From contig JABIFP010000024.1 of NCBI GenBank assembly GCA_018650645.1, positions 1-44,631 on the forward strand: a stretch of 44,631 bases of DNA. Direction: 5' to 3'. This document shows, in pieces, positions 8,309 to 17,327 of this stretch. This DNA is from Candidatus Magasanikiibacteriota bacterium. GTDB taxonomy: Bacteria; Patescibacteriota; Patescibacteriia; Magasanikbacterales; UBA922. The notes below the pieces were generated by a model that did no database searches, had not been told where the DNA came from, and was given only the letters and a program-made list of their open reading frames with translations. Both the position numbers and the translations under genes were made by a program. How positions within the stretch are numbered: the first letter of the stretch is position 1; every line of letters starts with the position of its first letter.

Positions 8309-9025
8309 ATGAAAGCTGTTATTATTGCCGGAGGACAAGGAAGACGACTTCTTCCTCACACAAAGGACAAGCCAAAGTGCCTTATGACGGTTCATGAGAA
8401 ACCCATTCTTGAATACCAGTTCGAGGCGCTTCGTCATGTTGGTATTACTGATATAGCTATTGTTAGTGGACACTGCCACGATCTTCTTAAAACATACACC
8501 GCTCAATATAACCATCCCGTTACCTTTATTGAGAATACAGATTTTGCTGACACAAATAATGCATACGGAATTTGGCTAGCCAAAGAATTTGTAGCAGATG
8601 ATCCAGAAGGGTTTCTCCTTATTAATTCTGACCTTGTGTTTCCTCCAGAGATGCTTGCCTTTCTTATTGATTCAAAAGAAAAGGATTGTATTATTATTGA
8701 AAAAAACACCGACCCAGAAAGTGACATGGTGAAGATAGAAATGAAGGGTAACGATATCATTGCAATGAGTAAAGATATTCCACCACAAAAAACAAGCGCT
8801 GAAGCCGTAGGGCCAGTGAAATTCTCTCAAGAAGGAGGAGCCTTGTTTATGGAATACCTTGAATCATTTGTAAAAAAGAATGAGCGTAATCACTGGTTCT
8901 TCTACAAACTTGGAGACTTTGCTAGAGATCATTTCTTTGCAGGTATCTACAACCCTGGTTTCGTTTGGGCAGAAATTGACACGTATGAAGACCTGCAACT
9001 GGCTCACGAACTGATTAACGTGTAA
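8309..9025 (+). CDS. Nucleotidyltransferase, LicC/PntC-like (CTP:phosphocholine or aminoalkylphosphonate cytidylyltransferase type)
   Basis: This 238-residue protein starts with the NTP_transferase signature AGGQGRRL (7-14) and KPKCLM (21-26). DTNNAYGIWLA (81-91) and NSDLV (106-110) follow, and the C-terminal WAEIDTYEDLQLA is near 220. The TNN-Y-WLA motif and the short length fit the LicC/PntC branch, which makes CDP-choline or CDP-2-aminoethylphosphonate, better than glucose-1-phosphate thymidylyltransferases, which are longer. Its placement after a TagF-like enzyme and before a class V aminotransferase supports activation of an amino-alcohol phosphate or phosphonate. That substrate is inference; a sugar-1-phosphate cannot be excluded. 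Confidence 0.75.
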   Translation: MKAVIIAGGQGRRLLPHTKDKPKCLMTVHEKPILEYQFEALRHVGITDIAIVSGHCHDLLKTYTAQYNHPVTFIENTDFADTNNAYGIWLAKEFVADDPEGFLLINSDLVFPPEMLAFLIDSKEKDCIIIEKNTDPESDMVKIEMKGNDIIAMSKDIPPQKTSAEAVGPVKFSQEGGALFMEYLESFVKKNERNHWFFYKLGDFARDHFFAGIYNPGFVWAEIDTYEDLQLAHELINV

Positions 9026-9030
9026 ATACT

Positions 9031-10203
9031 ATGATGAAACCGCTCGAATCTCCTCCTCTTGATAGGATTCTTGATGCACCTGTATCACAGTTATTTGAGC
9101 AGCATAAAGATATAGCAAGTCCTCTTGTTAATAGGCACATTCAAGAGGTGAAAAAAAAACGTGTTTCTCCAGAAGCTGTGAAGCTGCTCGGTGACGCAAA
9201 TCATGCCTACCTACAAGAAATAGAACAGGATCTTCATCTTCGCTATCATCATATTGATTTAACAACGCTATCAGATCTCGAAGCATACATTAATACCATC
9301 TTTTCAGAGGTTACTAAACATACTTCTTTTTTTGGAACATATCTTAAAGAAGAAGCTGCAATAAAGATACTTCAAACATGCCCACCACAAGATATCATGA
9401 ATTTTTTTCAAGTAAAGTGTGTCGATGATATTTTTCACCGTCTCAGTCCACTGAAAATAATTTCTCTATCCAGATATACGGAGCGACAATCATGGCAAAA
9501 AACATATATTTCCCTGCTTGAATCTTTACCAAAAGATGCATTTGAACAGAGGCAGATAACCCACTTTTGTTTTACGCATGACACATATAAAGAGCTTCTA
9601 CGTAATTCAAATCAGCCACAAAAATTATGGAACATGTCACATAATAAAGTAACCGGACAAATTTTGATCTATCACCAGACAGACCTTTCACATTTACGTA
9701 CACCGTACCTTCTCTATGCTCTGGTATTCATGCATTATATATATGAAACAAGTTGCGCCGGGGCATTTTATACGTATATGCAGGACAAAACCAACTATCT
9801 TGGTCAAGTTATGGTACAATCATTTACCAACTCAAAGGGACGTATTGAAGGGTTAGGCGCGAATGTGTATTCCGAAACAATCTTTTGGGCAAAAGGTGTC
9901 AATCTCTTTTTTTTATTAAACCCATCCAAGCATAGTGAAATGATTATATCGCACGCAGCATGTGGATATGCAAAAAAAGAATCTTCAAAACACATATCAA
10001 TGAATATAATCGATCATCTCTGGAATTTGAATGGAGTACCTGGGGCTCCACACCGGTATCATTTTCAAGAACAATTATGGACTACCATCTCTAAACAACT
10101 TTGCGAATCCTTGCAACACACATCCACGTTTGAAGAGCGTATACTCAAAAATCTTCATATGACAGATATGCAAATAGTTCCAATTATTTTTCCTCACCAA
10201 TAG
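9031..10203 (+). CDS. Protein of unknown function in the head-group cassette
   Basis: I do not recognise this 390-residue protein. It appears soluble: no signal peptide and no clear membrane segment. The N-terminal 120 residues are charged and helical. A better-ordered C-terminal half contains WNMSHNKVTGQILIYHQ (about 206-222), a Tyr/His-rich stretch (LLYALVFMHYIYETSCAGAFYTY), then IEGLGANVYSETIFWAKG and PGAPHRYHF near 340-347. The many conserved-looking His, Tyr and Trp residues hint at an enzyme. It starts 5 nt after the cytidylyltransferase stop, with tandem ATGs at 9031 and 9034, and ends 15 nt before the giant fusion enzyme, so it is expected to work in the same pathway. No family is proposed. 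Confidence 0.7.
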   Translation: MMKPLESPPLDRILDAPVSQLFEQHKDIASPLVNRHIQEVKKKRVSPEAVKLLGDANHAYLQEIEQDLHLRYHHIDLTTLSDLEAYINTIFSEVTKHTSFFGTYLKEEAAIKILQTCPPQDIMNFFQVKCVDDIFHRLSPLKIISLSRYTERQSWQKTYISLLESLPKDAFEQRQITHFCFTHDTYKELLRNSNQPQKLWNMSHNKVTGQILIYHQTDLSHLRTPYLLYALVFMHYIYETSCAGAFYTYMQDKTNYLGQVMVQSFTNSKGRIEGLGANVYSETIFWAKGVNLFFLLNPSKHSEMIISHAACGYAKKESSKHISMNIIDHLWNLNGVPGAPHRYHFQEQLWTTISKQLCESLQHTSTFEERILKNLHMTDMQIVPIIFPHQ

Positions 10204-10218
10204 ACTCATTGTACCAAT

Positions 10219-13200
10219 ATGTTTTTGTTAAGCGATCTCATTTCTCCACTCTCTGCTCATGTAATTCAGGGAATCAAGCAGGAATACGGACATCACCGTA
10301 CAGAGTGGTTTACAAAATTTCTTCAAAATATCAACCATTTTTTTACCGTTCACTGCCAGTCAGTTGTTGACCCAATTTTTCTTACTTCGAATAAAAATGG
10401 TGCATTTGAAGGACTTATTAGTGCGGCCGTTGGTCATAATGATCAAGTATTATCGGCACAAGAAGATGATTTTTCTAGATTTCTTTCAAATACATCTTGC
10501 CACATTGATAGATACACAGACCTAGAATCAATGAATAAACTTCTTCTTCATAAGAAATATACCATTGTTTTTTTATCAAAAGATATCTGTAATCAAGCAG
10601 TAGAAGACATTGCAGAAATTATTGACCAGATTAAACAAAGCTCTCCATCAACAATTGTGTTATGTGACTTGAGCTATGGATTTGCAAGTTCCTATTATGA
10701 TTTGTCTTTATTGAGTAAAGCGGATGCCTATATTATTTCACCAGAATATGCACTAGGATCAATTTCCGGGACTGTTCTATTGTTTATCAATAATCCCGAA
10801 AACTTTCCATGCACAGAAAATTATCCATCATTTACCTATGACATAGCCTTAGCTCTTAAAGCGTGGACCAATAAAAAAACAACCCCCTATTCACCAAATA
10901 TTTTTTCCGTAATTTCCCTGTCTTACGCAATTGATGTATTAAAAAATCTTCCTGGCGGAATTACGTCGCATGTGCAGCACCAACAAGCAACTGCAACGTT
11001 CGTCAGAAACTGCTTATATCATATATTTCCAGACAAATACATCTTTGAACACGGAAATTCACACTCTTTTGTAACTTGTGACACCGAGGAAGATGCTATT
11101 GCTATACAAGCATATCTTCGCGAACATGCAATGTATGCAAGTATCATTCATAGTGCATCTGATTGGAAAATTCGTATTGGTCATTTTGGATATGTTCCAA
11201 AAGAACATCTTAAGATTGTACAAAATGTGCTTCTTGCATATGCAAACACCGATCTAAAGCAACTTCATCAACGTACTGATAGTATTTTTTCAGCCGATGA
11301 TTATGTTGTGACGAAAGATGAAAGTTTGTTTTCTTCGCTGTTTACTATCGATGTGGAAGAATTTCATACAGCCTCAGTGTCAAAATTTGCCAAAATTTCG
11401 GATAAACAATTAAAAAACAAACTTACGAGCGGTGTACAACGTATATTCAAGTTTGATCAAACACAAATTTCACAATATTTACATAAACGGCATATTGGAT
11501 TTATTGGTGCTGGAAATACTGTTCGCGAAACAATTTCTATTTTACAAAAAATGGGTATCCACGATATTACCATATATTCACCAACATTACTCAATACAAA
11601 AGAGACAGCTAAACCCAATCAAAAACCACATAAGTATCCAGATTTTTGGACAGAAAAAAATATAAAAATTGCATCATCCGCAGAAGAAGTCTTTATGAAC
11701 TGCGAAACCGTTGTTCTACTACCTACATATTATACAAAACCGTCATCAGAGATAATGAAAAAAGATCCTGAATATATCAATGATCATCTAGTCAATAAAC
11801 AATTACTTGCCAACGTGCGTCACCATGGAAAAATGGATACACTTATTAATGCTTCAGCAAGATATAATTTAATTGATAGACAGGCACTTAAAGAAGCAGT
11901 TGATGATGGATGGCTACGTTTTTTTTCAGACGAATTACCGAGCGAAATACAAGAATATACGGATCCACTACAGTATCATGAGAACGTTACTTTTACAGGC
12001 CATATTGGTGGATCATGTAGGAGTACCAAAAAGAAAATTGCTCATAACACAAACAAAATTATTAAACACGTCTTATCAAAAGTATACAGCAATGTAGAAT
12101 TGCAAAATGATCTTCATTACGTACCAAATTGTGTCAATAAGCATGTCGCACCAGATGTGTGGAAATACGAAAAAACTTTTCATTCACCGCCACAGACACT
12201 TCGTGTACTACTTACTGATAAATTTGAAATAAATATATTAGATATTGAAGGACTGGCACAGGATTTTGATATTAAAATTGAGGTCAAAGATATCAGTCTG
12301 GATTCAATGTCAGAAAAACATCTCATCGACACATGTACAAATTTTGACCCCCACATCATACTTTTTCGTACCAGAACAGTTATTTCAGATACTGTTGCAA
12401 ATGCATTTCAATCCCTATCTCTCTTATTCTTAATTCGTCCAGGGGTTGGTATAGATAATATTTATCCTGGAATGGCCGAAATTTCACGCCAAGGAATTCA
12501 AATATACAATGAACCAACCGGTAATTCTCTTGCAGTCGGAGAAATGACGACATATTTTATCGTGAACTCTGAACCATCCCTCCTACTCGCACCAGGCCCA
12601 ACGAACTATTGCCCCGAAATTTTTTCATCTATTGATCAATATACTGATCCTAGAGATCCATCATATGTTGACACATATGCAAGTGTCAAAGCGCAACTAT
12701 CCTCATGGACGTCGCAAGACCTTCCAGCAATTATTAAATCCGCACCGAGTACAGCTTTTTTGGAATCTACCGTAACAAATGCTGTGTCGAATGAAGAAAT
12801 CGGACTTGTCATTTCGAATGGAAAATTTGGCAATAGATTTCATGAAATTTGCACACTTCACAAGAAACAACACTATTTTATTGATATTGATAATGAAGAT
12901 TGGGGTCAGCCGCACACTGTTGAAAAAATCTGCAAATATATTCATGAAAAGAATGCAATATCAAAGCAACCAATCTCATTTATGTGTTTACAGCAAAATG
13001 AGACCAGTACTGCCATTTCATATAAACCATATCATCTTAAACAAATTATTGAAGCATTGCGATCGTATGAACCACATTGTATTGTCATTATTGATGCAGT
13101 GAGTGGCTTTTTTGCCCATGATGTTCCGCAAAAAGAGCTTGATATCGATGCACTCATTATAGGATCCCAAAAAGCATTGGGGCTCTCTTCTGGCATTTCC

Positions 13201-13794
13201 TTTTTATCTCTTAGTGAACGATACGTGGAGAAATTACTCAGCCTCACGAAAAGTAATATATCTCTACAAGATTTTCTTAGATTAGAACCGCAAAAGGTCA
13301 AGGAAATTTATCATATTCTGGGGAAGCGACAAAAAGTTTTTTACACGAACATCTTAAAAGACTTTTACGAATCGTATCACAACCTACAACCAGATAGCGG
13401 AGGAGTATTTCATACCTTGTCTGCAAAAAAGTCATTAAATATTCTTGCAAAGAAAAATAAGACCGAACACCACGAATCTCGAAAGCAATACGCAAGCGCT
13501 GTCCGAAAAAAGTTACAAGAATTAGGATTCACAAAGATAGTTCCAGAAGCATATGCATCATATTCAGTTACTGCGGCTCATGTTCCTCCTGGTTTATCAG
13601 CGCCGAAACTTATTTCAACACTACGAAACAGATTTGGCATTAGTATTGCAGGCTCACAAATTCCATTATTTAGAGAAACAATGATTCGTATTGGACATTT
13701 TGGACATATTTCTCAATATGACATCGGCTACTTACTCCGATCACTAGATCGAGCAGTAGCCATTGAAAAGCGCACAAGATCACCTGAAAGTTAA
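10219..13794 (+). CDS. Giant fusion enzyme: degenerate class V aminotransferase, rearranged D-2-hydroxyacid dehydrogenase, intact class V aminotransferase
   Basis: This 1191-residue soluble protein has four recognisable parts. Residues 1-355 are a class V aminotransferase fold (HHRTEWF near 26; IRIGHFGYV near 325), but the PLP-lysine position reads Tyr177 (SPEYALG) and PGPT is lost, so it should be inactive. Residues 421-630 are the NAD-binding and catalytic half of a D-2-hydroxyacid dehydrogenase (GFIGAGNTVRE at 427-437, INASARYNLID, GHIGGS with His595). Residues 661-785 resemble that enzyme's N-terminal substrate half (LRVLLTD, RPGVGIDNI), placed after instead of before the Rossmann half. 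Residues 788-1185 are an intact aminotransferase of the serine-glyoxylate/AEP-transaminase group (APGPTNYC, QNETSTA, DAVSGFF, SQKALG with Lys985, IRIGHFGHI). It lies at the end of the cassette that starts at 6117. Substrates are unknown. Confidence 0.8.
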   Translation: MFLLSDLISPLSAHVIQGIKQEYGHHRTEWFTKFLQNINHFFTVHCQSVVDPIFLTSNKNGAFEGLISAAVGHNDQVLSAQEDDFSRFLSNTSCHIDRYTDLESMNKLLLHKKYTIVFLSKDICNQAVEDIAEIIDQIKQSSPSTIVLCDLSYGFASSYYDLSLLSKADAYIISPEYALGSISGTVLLFINNPENFPCTENYPSFTYDIALALKAWTNKKTTPYSPNIFSVISLSYAIDVLKNLPGGITSHVQHQQATATFVRNCLYHIFPDKYIFEHGNSHSFVTCDTEEDAIAIQAYLREHAMYASIIHSASDWKIRIGHFGYVPKEHLKIVQNVLLAYANTDLKQLHQRTDSIFSADDYVVTKDESLFSSLFTIDVEEFHTASVSKFAKISDKQLKNKLTSGVQRIFKFDQTQISQYLHKRHIGFIGAGNTVRETISILQKMGIHDITIYSPTLLNTKETAKPNQKPHKYPDFWTEKNIKIASSAEEVFMNCETVVLLPTYYTKPSSEIMKKDPEYINDHLVNKQLLANVRHHGKMDTLINASARYNLIDRQALKEAVDDGWLRFFSDELPSEIQEYTDPLQYHENVTFTGHIGGSCRSTKKKIAHNTNKIIKHVLSKVYSNVELQNDLHYVPNCVNKHVAPDVWKYEKTFHSPPQTLRVLLTDKFEINILDIEGLAQDFDIKIEVKDISLDSMSEKHLIDTCTNFDPHIILFRTRTVISDTVANAFQSLSLLFLIRPGVGIDNIYPGMAEISRQGIQIYNEPTGNSLAVGEMTTYFIVNSEPSLLLAPGPTNYCPEIFSSIDQYTDPRDPSYVDTYASVKAQLSSWTSQDLPAIIKSAPSTAFLESTVTNAVSNEEIGLVISNGKFGNRFHEICTLHKKQHYFIDIDNEDWGQPHTVEKICKYIHEKNAISKQPISFMCLQQNETSTAISYKPYHLKQIIEALRSYEPHCIVIIDAVSGFFAHDVPQKELDIDALIIGSQKALGLSSGISFLSLSERYVEKLLSLTKSNISLQDFLRLEPQKVKEIYHILGKRQKVFYTNILKDFYESYHNLQPDSGGVFHTLSAKKSLNILAKKNKTEHHESRKQYASAVRKKLQELGFTKIVPEAYASYSVTAAHVPPGLSAPKLISTLRNRFGISIAGSQIPLFRETMIRIGHFGHISQYDIGYLLRSLDRAVAIEKRTRSPES

Positions 13795-13953
13795 TATTAA
13801 AGATTCATACATCAAATGAACCAAATAAATTGAGAAACCCTTCAAAAATCTCTTACAACTACCCATTCAACTGAAAACACAAAAGCTAAAGTATCACCAA
13901 ACTGATGGGTTTTCACATCAACACATAATTCAATCACTTTTTTATAAAATTAT

Positions 13954-14697
13954 ATGAAACACACTATATCAAGAATTATTCGAATTCTTTTTAAGACGAT
14001 CCCATATAGAGTTTATATGTATTTTTTATGGCGTAAACACAAGAATTCTTCTTATGCTGCATATTATGCTGCAGCGATGAAAAGAAGAACTAAGCTTGAC
14101 CCTAAAACAGCCATCGGTGGAAAATGGGAATTTATGGGAAAGCATCAAGTTGATCTCCAAAAATTGAACGGCTTACTTCCTAATCATACATTACTCGATC
14201 TTGGATGTGGATCACTACGTGGTGGCTTACACTTTATTCCGTACCTACACTCAGGAAATTATACTGGCATTGATATAAGCAAAGAAATTTTGGACGCCGG
14301 GAATATTTTTCTGAAGGAAAAACAATTGGAAGGAAAAAAACCGACGCTTCTTTTAGTGAAGAATTTACAATTTAATGAATTGCCTGGAAAGACCTTTGAT
14401 CGAATGAATGCTCAAAGTGTTCTTTCTCACATGCCGGTTGAAGATATTGAAGAACTCTTTGCAAATTTACACAAAGTACTAAAACCGACAGGTGTCTTTA
14501 TTGCAACATTTTTTGAAGATGATACATACCATCCCAGTGCTCAAATGTTAAATTTCCATTATCCTTTACAGATGCTTGTCGATTTAGGAGAAAAATATGG
14601 ACTGAACATTATCAAGATTCAAGATAAAGGCTACAAGAATAGAAAACAAAAGGTCATGAAAATCACTTGGAAAGATCAAACCGTCACTACTTCATAG
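13954..14697 (+). CDS. Class I SAM-dependent methyltransferase
   Basis: This 247-residue protein has the SAM-binding motif LLDLGCGSLRGG (80-91), an acidic end to strand 2 (YTGIDIS) and a motif near 145 (FDRMNAQSVLSHMPVEDIEEL). The first 40 residues are basic and partly hydrophobic. The GCGSLRGG variant, with Arg-Gly-Gly after the glycine loop, is seen in methyltransferases of surface-polysaccharide loci. It is separated from the fusion enzyme by 159 nt with no clear promoter or terminator; a TATAAA at 13943-13948 lacks a -35. Its last 11 nt overlap, on the opposite strand, the end of the asparagine synthase gene. Probable role: glycan methylation. Confidence 0.75.
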   Translation: MKHTISRIIRILFKTIPYRVYMYFLWRKHKNSSYAAYYAAAMKRRTKLDPKTAIGGKWEFMGKHQVDLQKLNGLLPNHTLLDLGCGSLRGGLHFIPYLHSGNYTGIDISKEILDAGNIFLKEKQLEGKKPTLLLVKNLQFNELPGKTFDRMNAQSVLSHMPVEDIEELFANLHKVLKPTGVFIATFFEDDTYHPSAQMLNFHYPLQMLVDLGEKYGLNIIKIQDKGYKNRKQKVMKITWKDQTVTTS

Positions 14698-16507
14698 TTT
14701 GCCACATCTTCCAATTCGACACCAATGCAAAACAAAAACGTGGATACTTCTGTAATAAAAGTTCCGCGTTTTTTTTATGTATAAATCGCTTCATTTTTTT
14801 ATCTATTCCATATTGTGCAGCATGCTCATAGTGATATTCCATTGCAGCTGTCGTATCGAGTAAGAATTGCTTTGCATTATATGCCCGAAGTGAAAATCCA
14901 AAGCCTGATTTAGGTCTAAATACCAATTCTTTGGGGAGGTAGGTTGCAAGGACATCCTTTAATAAGCGTTTTTTAGCATAGGCCTTTGACAATTGATACT
15001 CCGGGAGTACATGCGTATCAACCCAAGCACTCACCTTGGCGTCCACAAATGGTACCCGAGCCTCAATTGTAGCGGCCATAGAGCTATTATCGTTCTTGTA
15101 TAGCAAATCCTGCGGAAGATACACGTTTCTATCAAAATAGAGATTTGGTTGAATATTTCCAGCATTAGCTGACATGTTCTCTAAATCTTTTCTGATTTTT
15201 TTTGCGGCAATAGGAATCCCCGCAATTCTCATGTGCTTTTCATAGGCACTTATCATACCGCCATATTTTTTTCCAAGGACATTTTGTACTCTTGAAATAA
15301 GCGGGTTCCAATATCTCAATGCCACGGCACTCACGCCGTATAGAGACTGCAACCAATGTAATGGTACTGTATCTGTAAAAGAAGTAATACCAGAAAACAC
15401 CTGATGTCGCTCATATCCACCAAATAATTCATCTCCACCCTCCCCGCTCAGCACCACCTTAGCCTTTCCTGCTATTTTGGAATAAATGAGCGTTGTTGGA
15501 ATAATTGAAACATCTGCAGTAGGCTCATCAATAGTGTTCCATATTTTTTCATACTGATCTGCCAAGTCGCTTTCCTTCATCTCCACATACTGCACATTCA
15601 AATGTAATGCTTCAGCTATTTTTTTTGCATACGCTGTATCAATACTCCCCTTCACATCCAAGGTGTAACAGGTAAATTCTTTCCCAAGATCTTTAGCCAT
15701 TGCGGCAATCAAAGAAGAATCAGTTCCTCCGGAAAGAAGCATCGAAACGGGTACATCTGAAATGAAATGTGCTTGAACGCTTTCTTTCAATGTTTTTTTC
15801 AATTTCTCAATTGTCTCCTCATAGGTATGTACTACCTTTTTTTCTTCACTCACCACAATTTGGGTTGATGAAACACGTTCCTTCTTCTCCATATCCCAAA
15901 CCAAAATTTCTCCTGGTGGCAATTTTTTGATCTCTTTAATATATGTATTGTCAAAAAGAAAAAAACCAAATGAAAAATATTGATAATAGGCATCGGTATT
16001 TGGGGAAATGGTGTTTAAAACGGATGTAAGTGCGCGAATTTCTGATGCTATGTGCAATACTCCAGATTCAATCGCATAATATAATGGCTTAATCCCAAAT
16101 TGATCTCTACTGAGTACCAGTTGCTTACGCACTTTATCATGAATAGCAAATGCCCACATGCCTCGTAACTTGGTAAAAAAAGCTTCTCCATGCCTACTAT
16201 ATCCCTCTAAAATGACCTCAGTATCGCTTTGTGTAGCAAAGCTTGTACCTTCTGCTACAAGCTCCTCTCGTAATTCTTGATAATTATATATTTCTCCATT
16301 AAAGGTAATCACAGAATTACCATCATGCGATGTCATAGGTTGGTTTGACCGCGCTTCACAATCGATAATCGATAATCTGGCATGCCCTAAAGAAACGCCA
16401 TCAAGAACAAGCGCCCCTTCCCCATCCGTTCCTCTATGCACCAGCTGCGCATGCATCATCTTGAGCTTAGCCGGGTCCTCAATTGTTAGGCCCAAAATAC
16501 CGCACAT
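14687..16507 (-). CDS. asnB: Asparagine synthase (glutamine-hydrolysing), AsnB family
   Basis: This 606-residue protein has the N-terminal Ntn glutaminase with nucleophile Cys2 (MCGILG), RHRG-type LVHRGTDGEG (22-31) and FNGEIYNYQEL. The C-terminal synthetase domain has the pyrophosphate loop SGGTDSS (259-265) and GEGGDELFGGY near 360. Length and motifs are full and intact. In polysaccharide clusters, AsnB paralogues often amidate uronic acids or amino-acid substituents rather than make free asparagine. Here it is the last gene of a ten-gene - strand operon that starts with a UDP-glucuronate-using enzyme, so uronamide formation is a reasonable inference. It starts 4 nt after the upstream methyltransferase stop. 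Confidence 0.92.
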   Translation of the reverse strand: MCGILGLTIEDPAKLKMMHAQLVHRGTDGEGALVLDGVSLGHARLSIIDCEARSNQPMTSHDGNSVITFNGEIYNYQELREELVAEGTSFATQSDTEVILEGYSRHGEAFFTKLRGMWAFAIHDKVRKQLVLSRDQFGIKPLYYAIESGVLHIASEIRALTSVLNTISPNTDAYYQYFSFGFFLFDNTYIKEIKKLPPGEILVWDMEKKERVSSTQIVVSEEKKVVHTYEETIEKLKKTLKESVQAHFISDVPVSMLLSGGTDSSLIAAMAKDLGKEFTCYTLDVKGSIDTAYAKKIAEALHLNVQYVEMKESDLADQYEKIWNTIDEPTADVSIIPTTLIYSKIAGKAKVVLSGEGGDELFGGYERHQVFSGITSFTDTVPLHWLQSLYGVSAVALRYWNPLISRVQNVLGKKYGGMISAYEKHMRIAGIPIAAKKIRKDLENMSANAGNIQPNLYFDRNVYLPQDLLYKNDNSSMAATIEARVPFVDAKVSAWVDTHVLPEYQLSKAYAKKRLLKDVLATYLPKELVFRPKSGFGFSLRAYNAKQFLLDTTAAMEYHYEHAAQYGIDKKMKRFIHKKNAELLLQKYPRFCFALVSNWKMWQTMK

Positions 16508-16511
16508 ATGT

Positions 16512-17327
16512 TTACTTTCTCAGAAGTAGCTGATTATTACCTATATAATTTGTTGTTTTCACATTTTCGATTTTCATTCCTTTTTTAGTGCAGAAGTAAT
16601 CAAACATTTGTTCAAGCGAAGCATACTCATATGGAAACCCACCAAGCCAATCAATAAAATCATGCTTCCAACTCATACCTCTTTTTTTATAAAAAGATTT
16701 CATGACGGTAAACGGATTTTTGAATCGAATAAGTAAACGAGAAAAATGATATGACACATATCCCCATTCCATGATTTTTTTCACAGGTTTCGCAGATCGC
16801 ACATAAAACTTTTTGATTTTATGCCAATGAGCCGACCCAAATAGTCCATCTACTTTATTGTAAATTGCTATATAGAGCTGCCCTTCTGGCGCTACAGCAT
16901 CTACTAAATGATCAAACGCTTTGTACATCTCCCCAGTATGATGTGCCACTCCCCAGCAGTACACCATATCAAATGTTCCAATAGCCGCCATTTCTTCTTT
17001 AGAAAGCAAGGAAACTTTTTTTACCTGCCATGTATCTGTAAACGGCGACTTTCCTCGCAGGTGCTCGCTGCAATCAACTGAGTCTGTATCAATGTCCACG
17101 CTCAAAACAGATGCTGCGCCCAATTCTAACATTGCGAGTGAATGAATGCCGCTTCCACAACCAACATCTACGACGGTTTTTCCCTTTAGCCCATCCTCAC
17201 CGACAAACCGAGTAATTGCTTTTTTTGCCGCGGCAAGTGCAATGTCATTAAACTGGGTATCCAAATAATCCTTCCAATTTTTTCCAAACGCAAATCGATC
17301 TTCTGATTTTTCTTGCTTATGTGACAT
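16512..17327 (-). CDS. Class I SAM-dependent methyltransferase
   Basis: This 271-residue protein has VVDVGCGSGIHSLAML at about 52-67, VDIDTDSV at the end of strand 2, and MVYCWGVAHHTGEMYKA near 130, a pattern of the Methyltransf_23/25 type. The C-terminal 100 residues carry a basic, aromatic-rich region (KKRGMSWKHDFIDWLGGFPYEY) found in methyltransferases of glycan loci. The start at 17327 (MSHKQ) overlaps the upstream stop by 11 nt; 17348 is also possible and would add seven residues. It is part of the - strand operon and immediately precedes asnB, so both may decorate the same glycan. Confidence 0.78.
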   Translation of the reverse strand: MSHKQEKSEDRFAFGKNWKDYLDTQFNDIALAAAKKAITRFVGEDGLKGKTVVDVGCGSGIHSLAMLELGAASVLSVDIDTDSVDCSEHLRGKSPFTDTWQVKKVSLLSKEEMAAIGTFDMVYCWGVAHHTGEMYKAFDHLVDAVAPEGQLYIAIYNKVDGLFGSAHWHKIKKFYVRSAKPVKKIMEWGYVSYHFSRLLIRFKNPFTVMKSFYKKRGMSWKHDFIDWLGGFPYEYASLEQMFDYFCTKKGMKIENVKTTNYIGNNQLLLRK

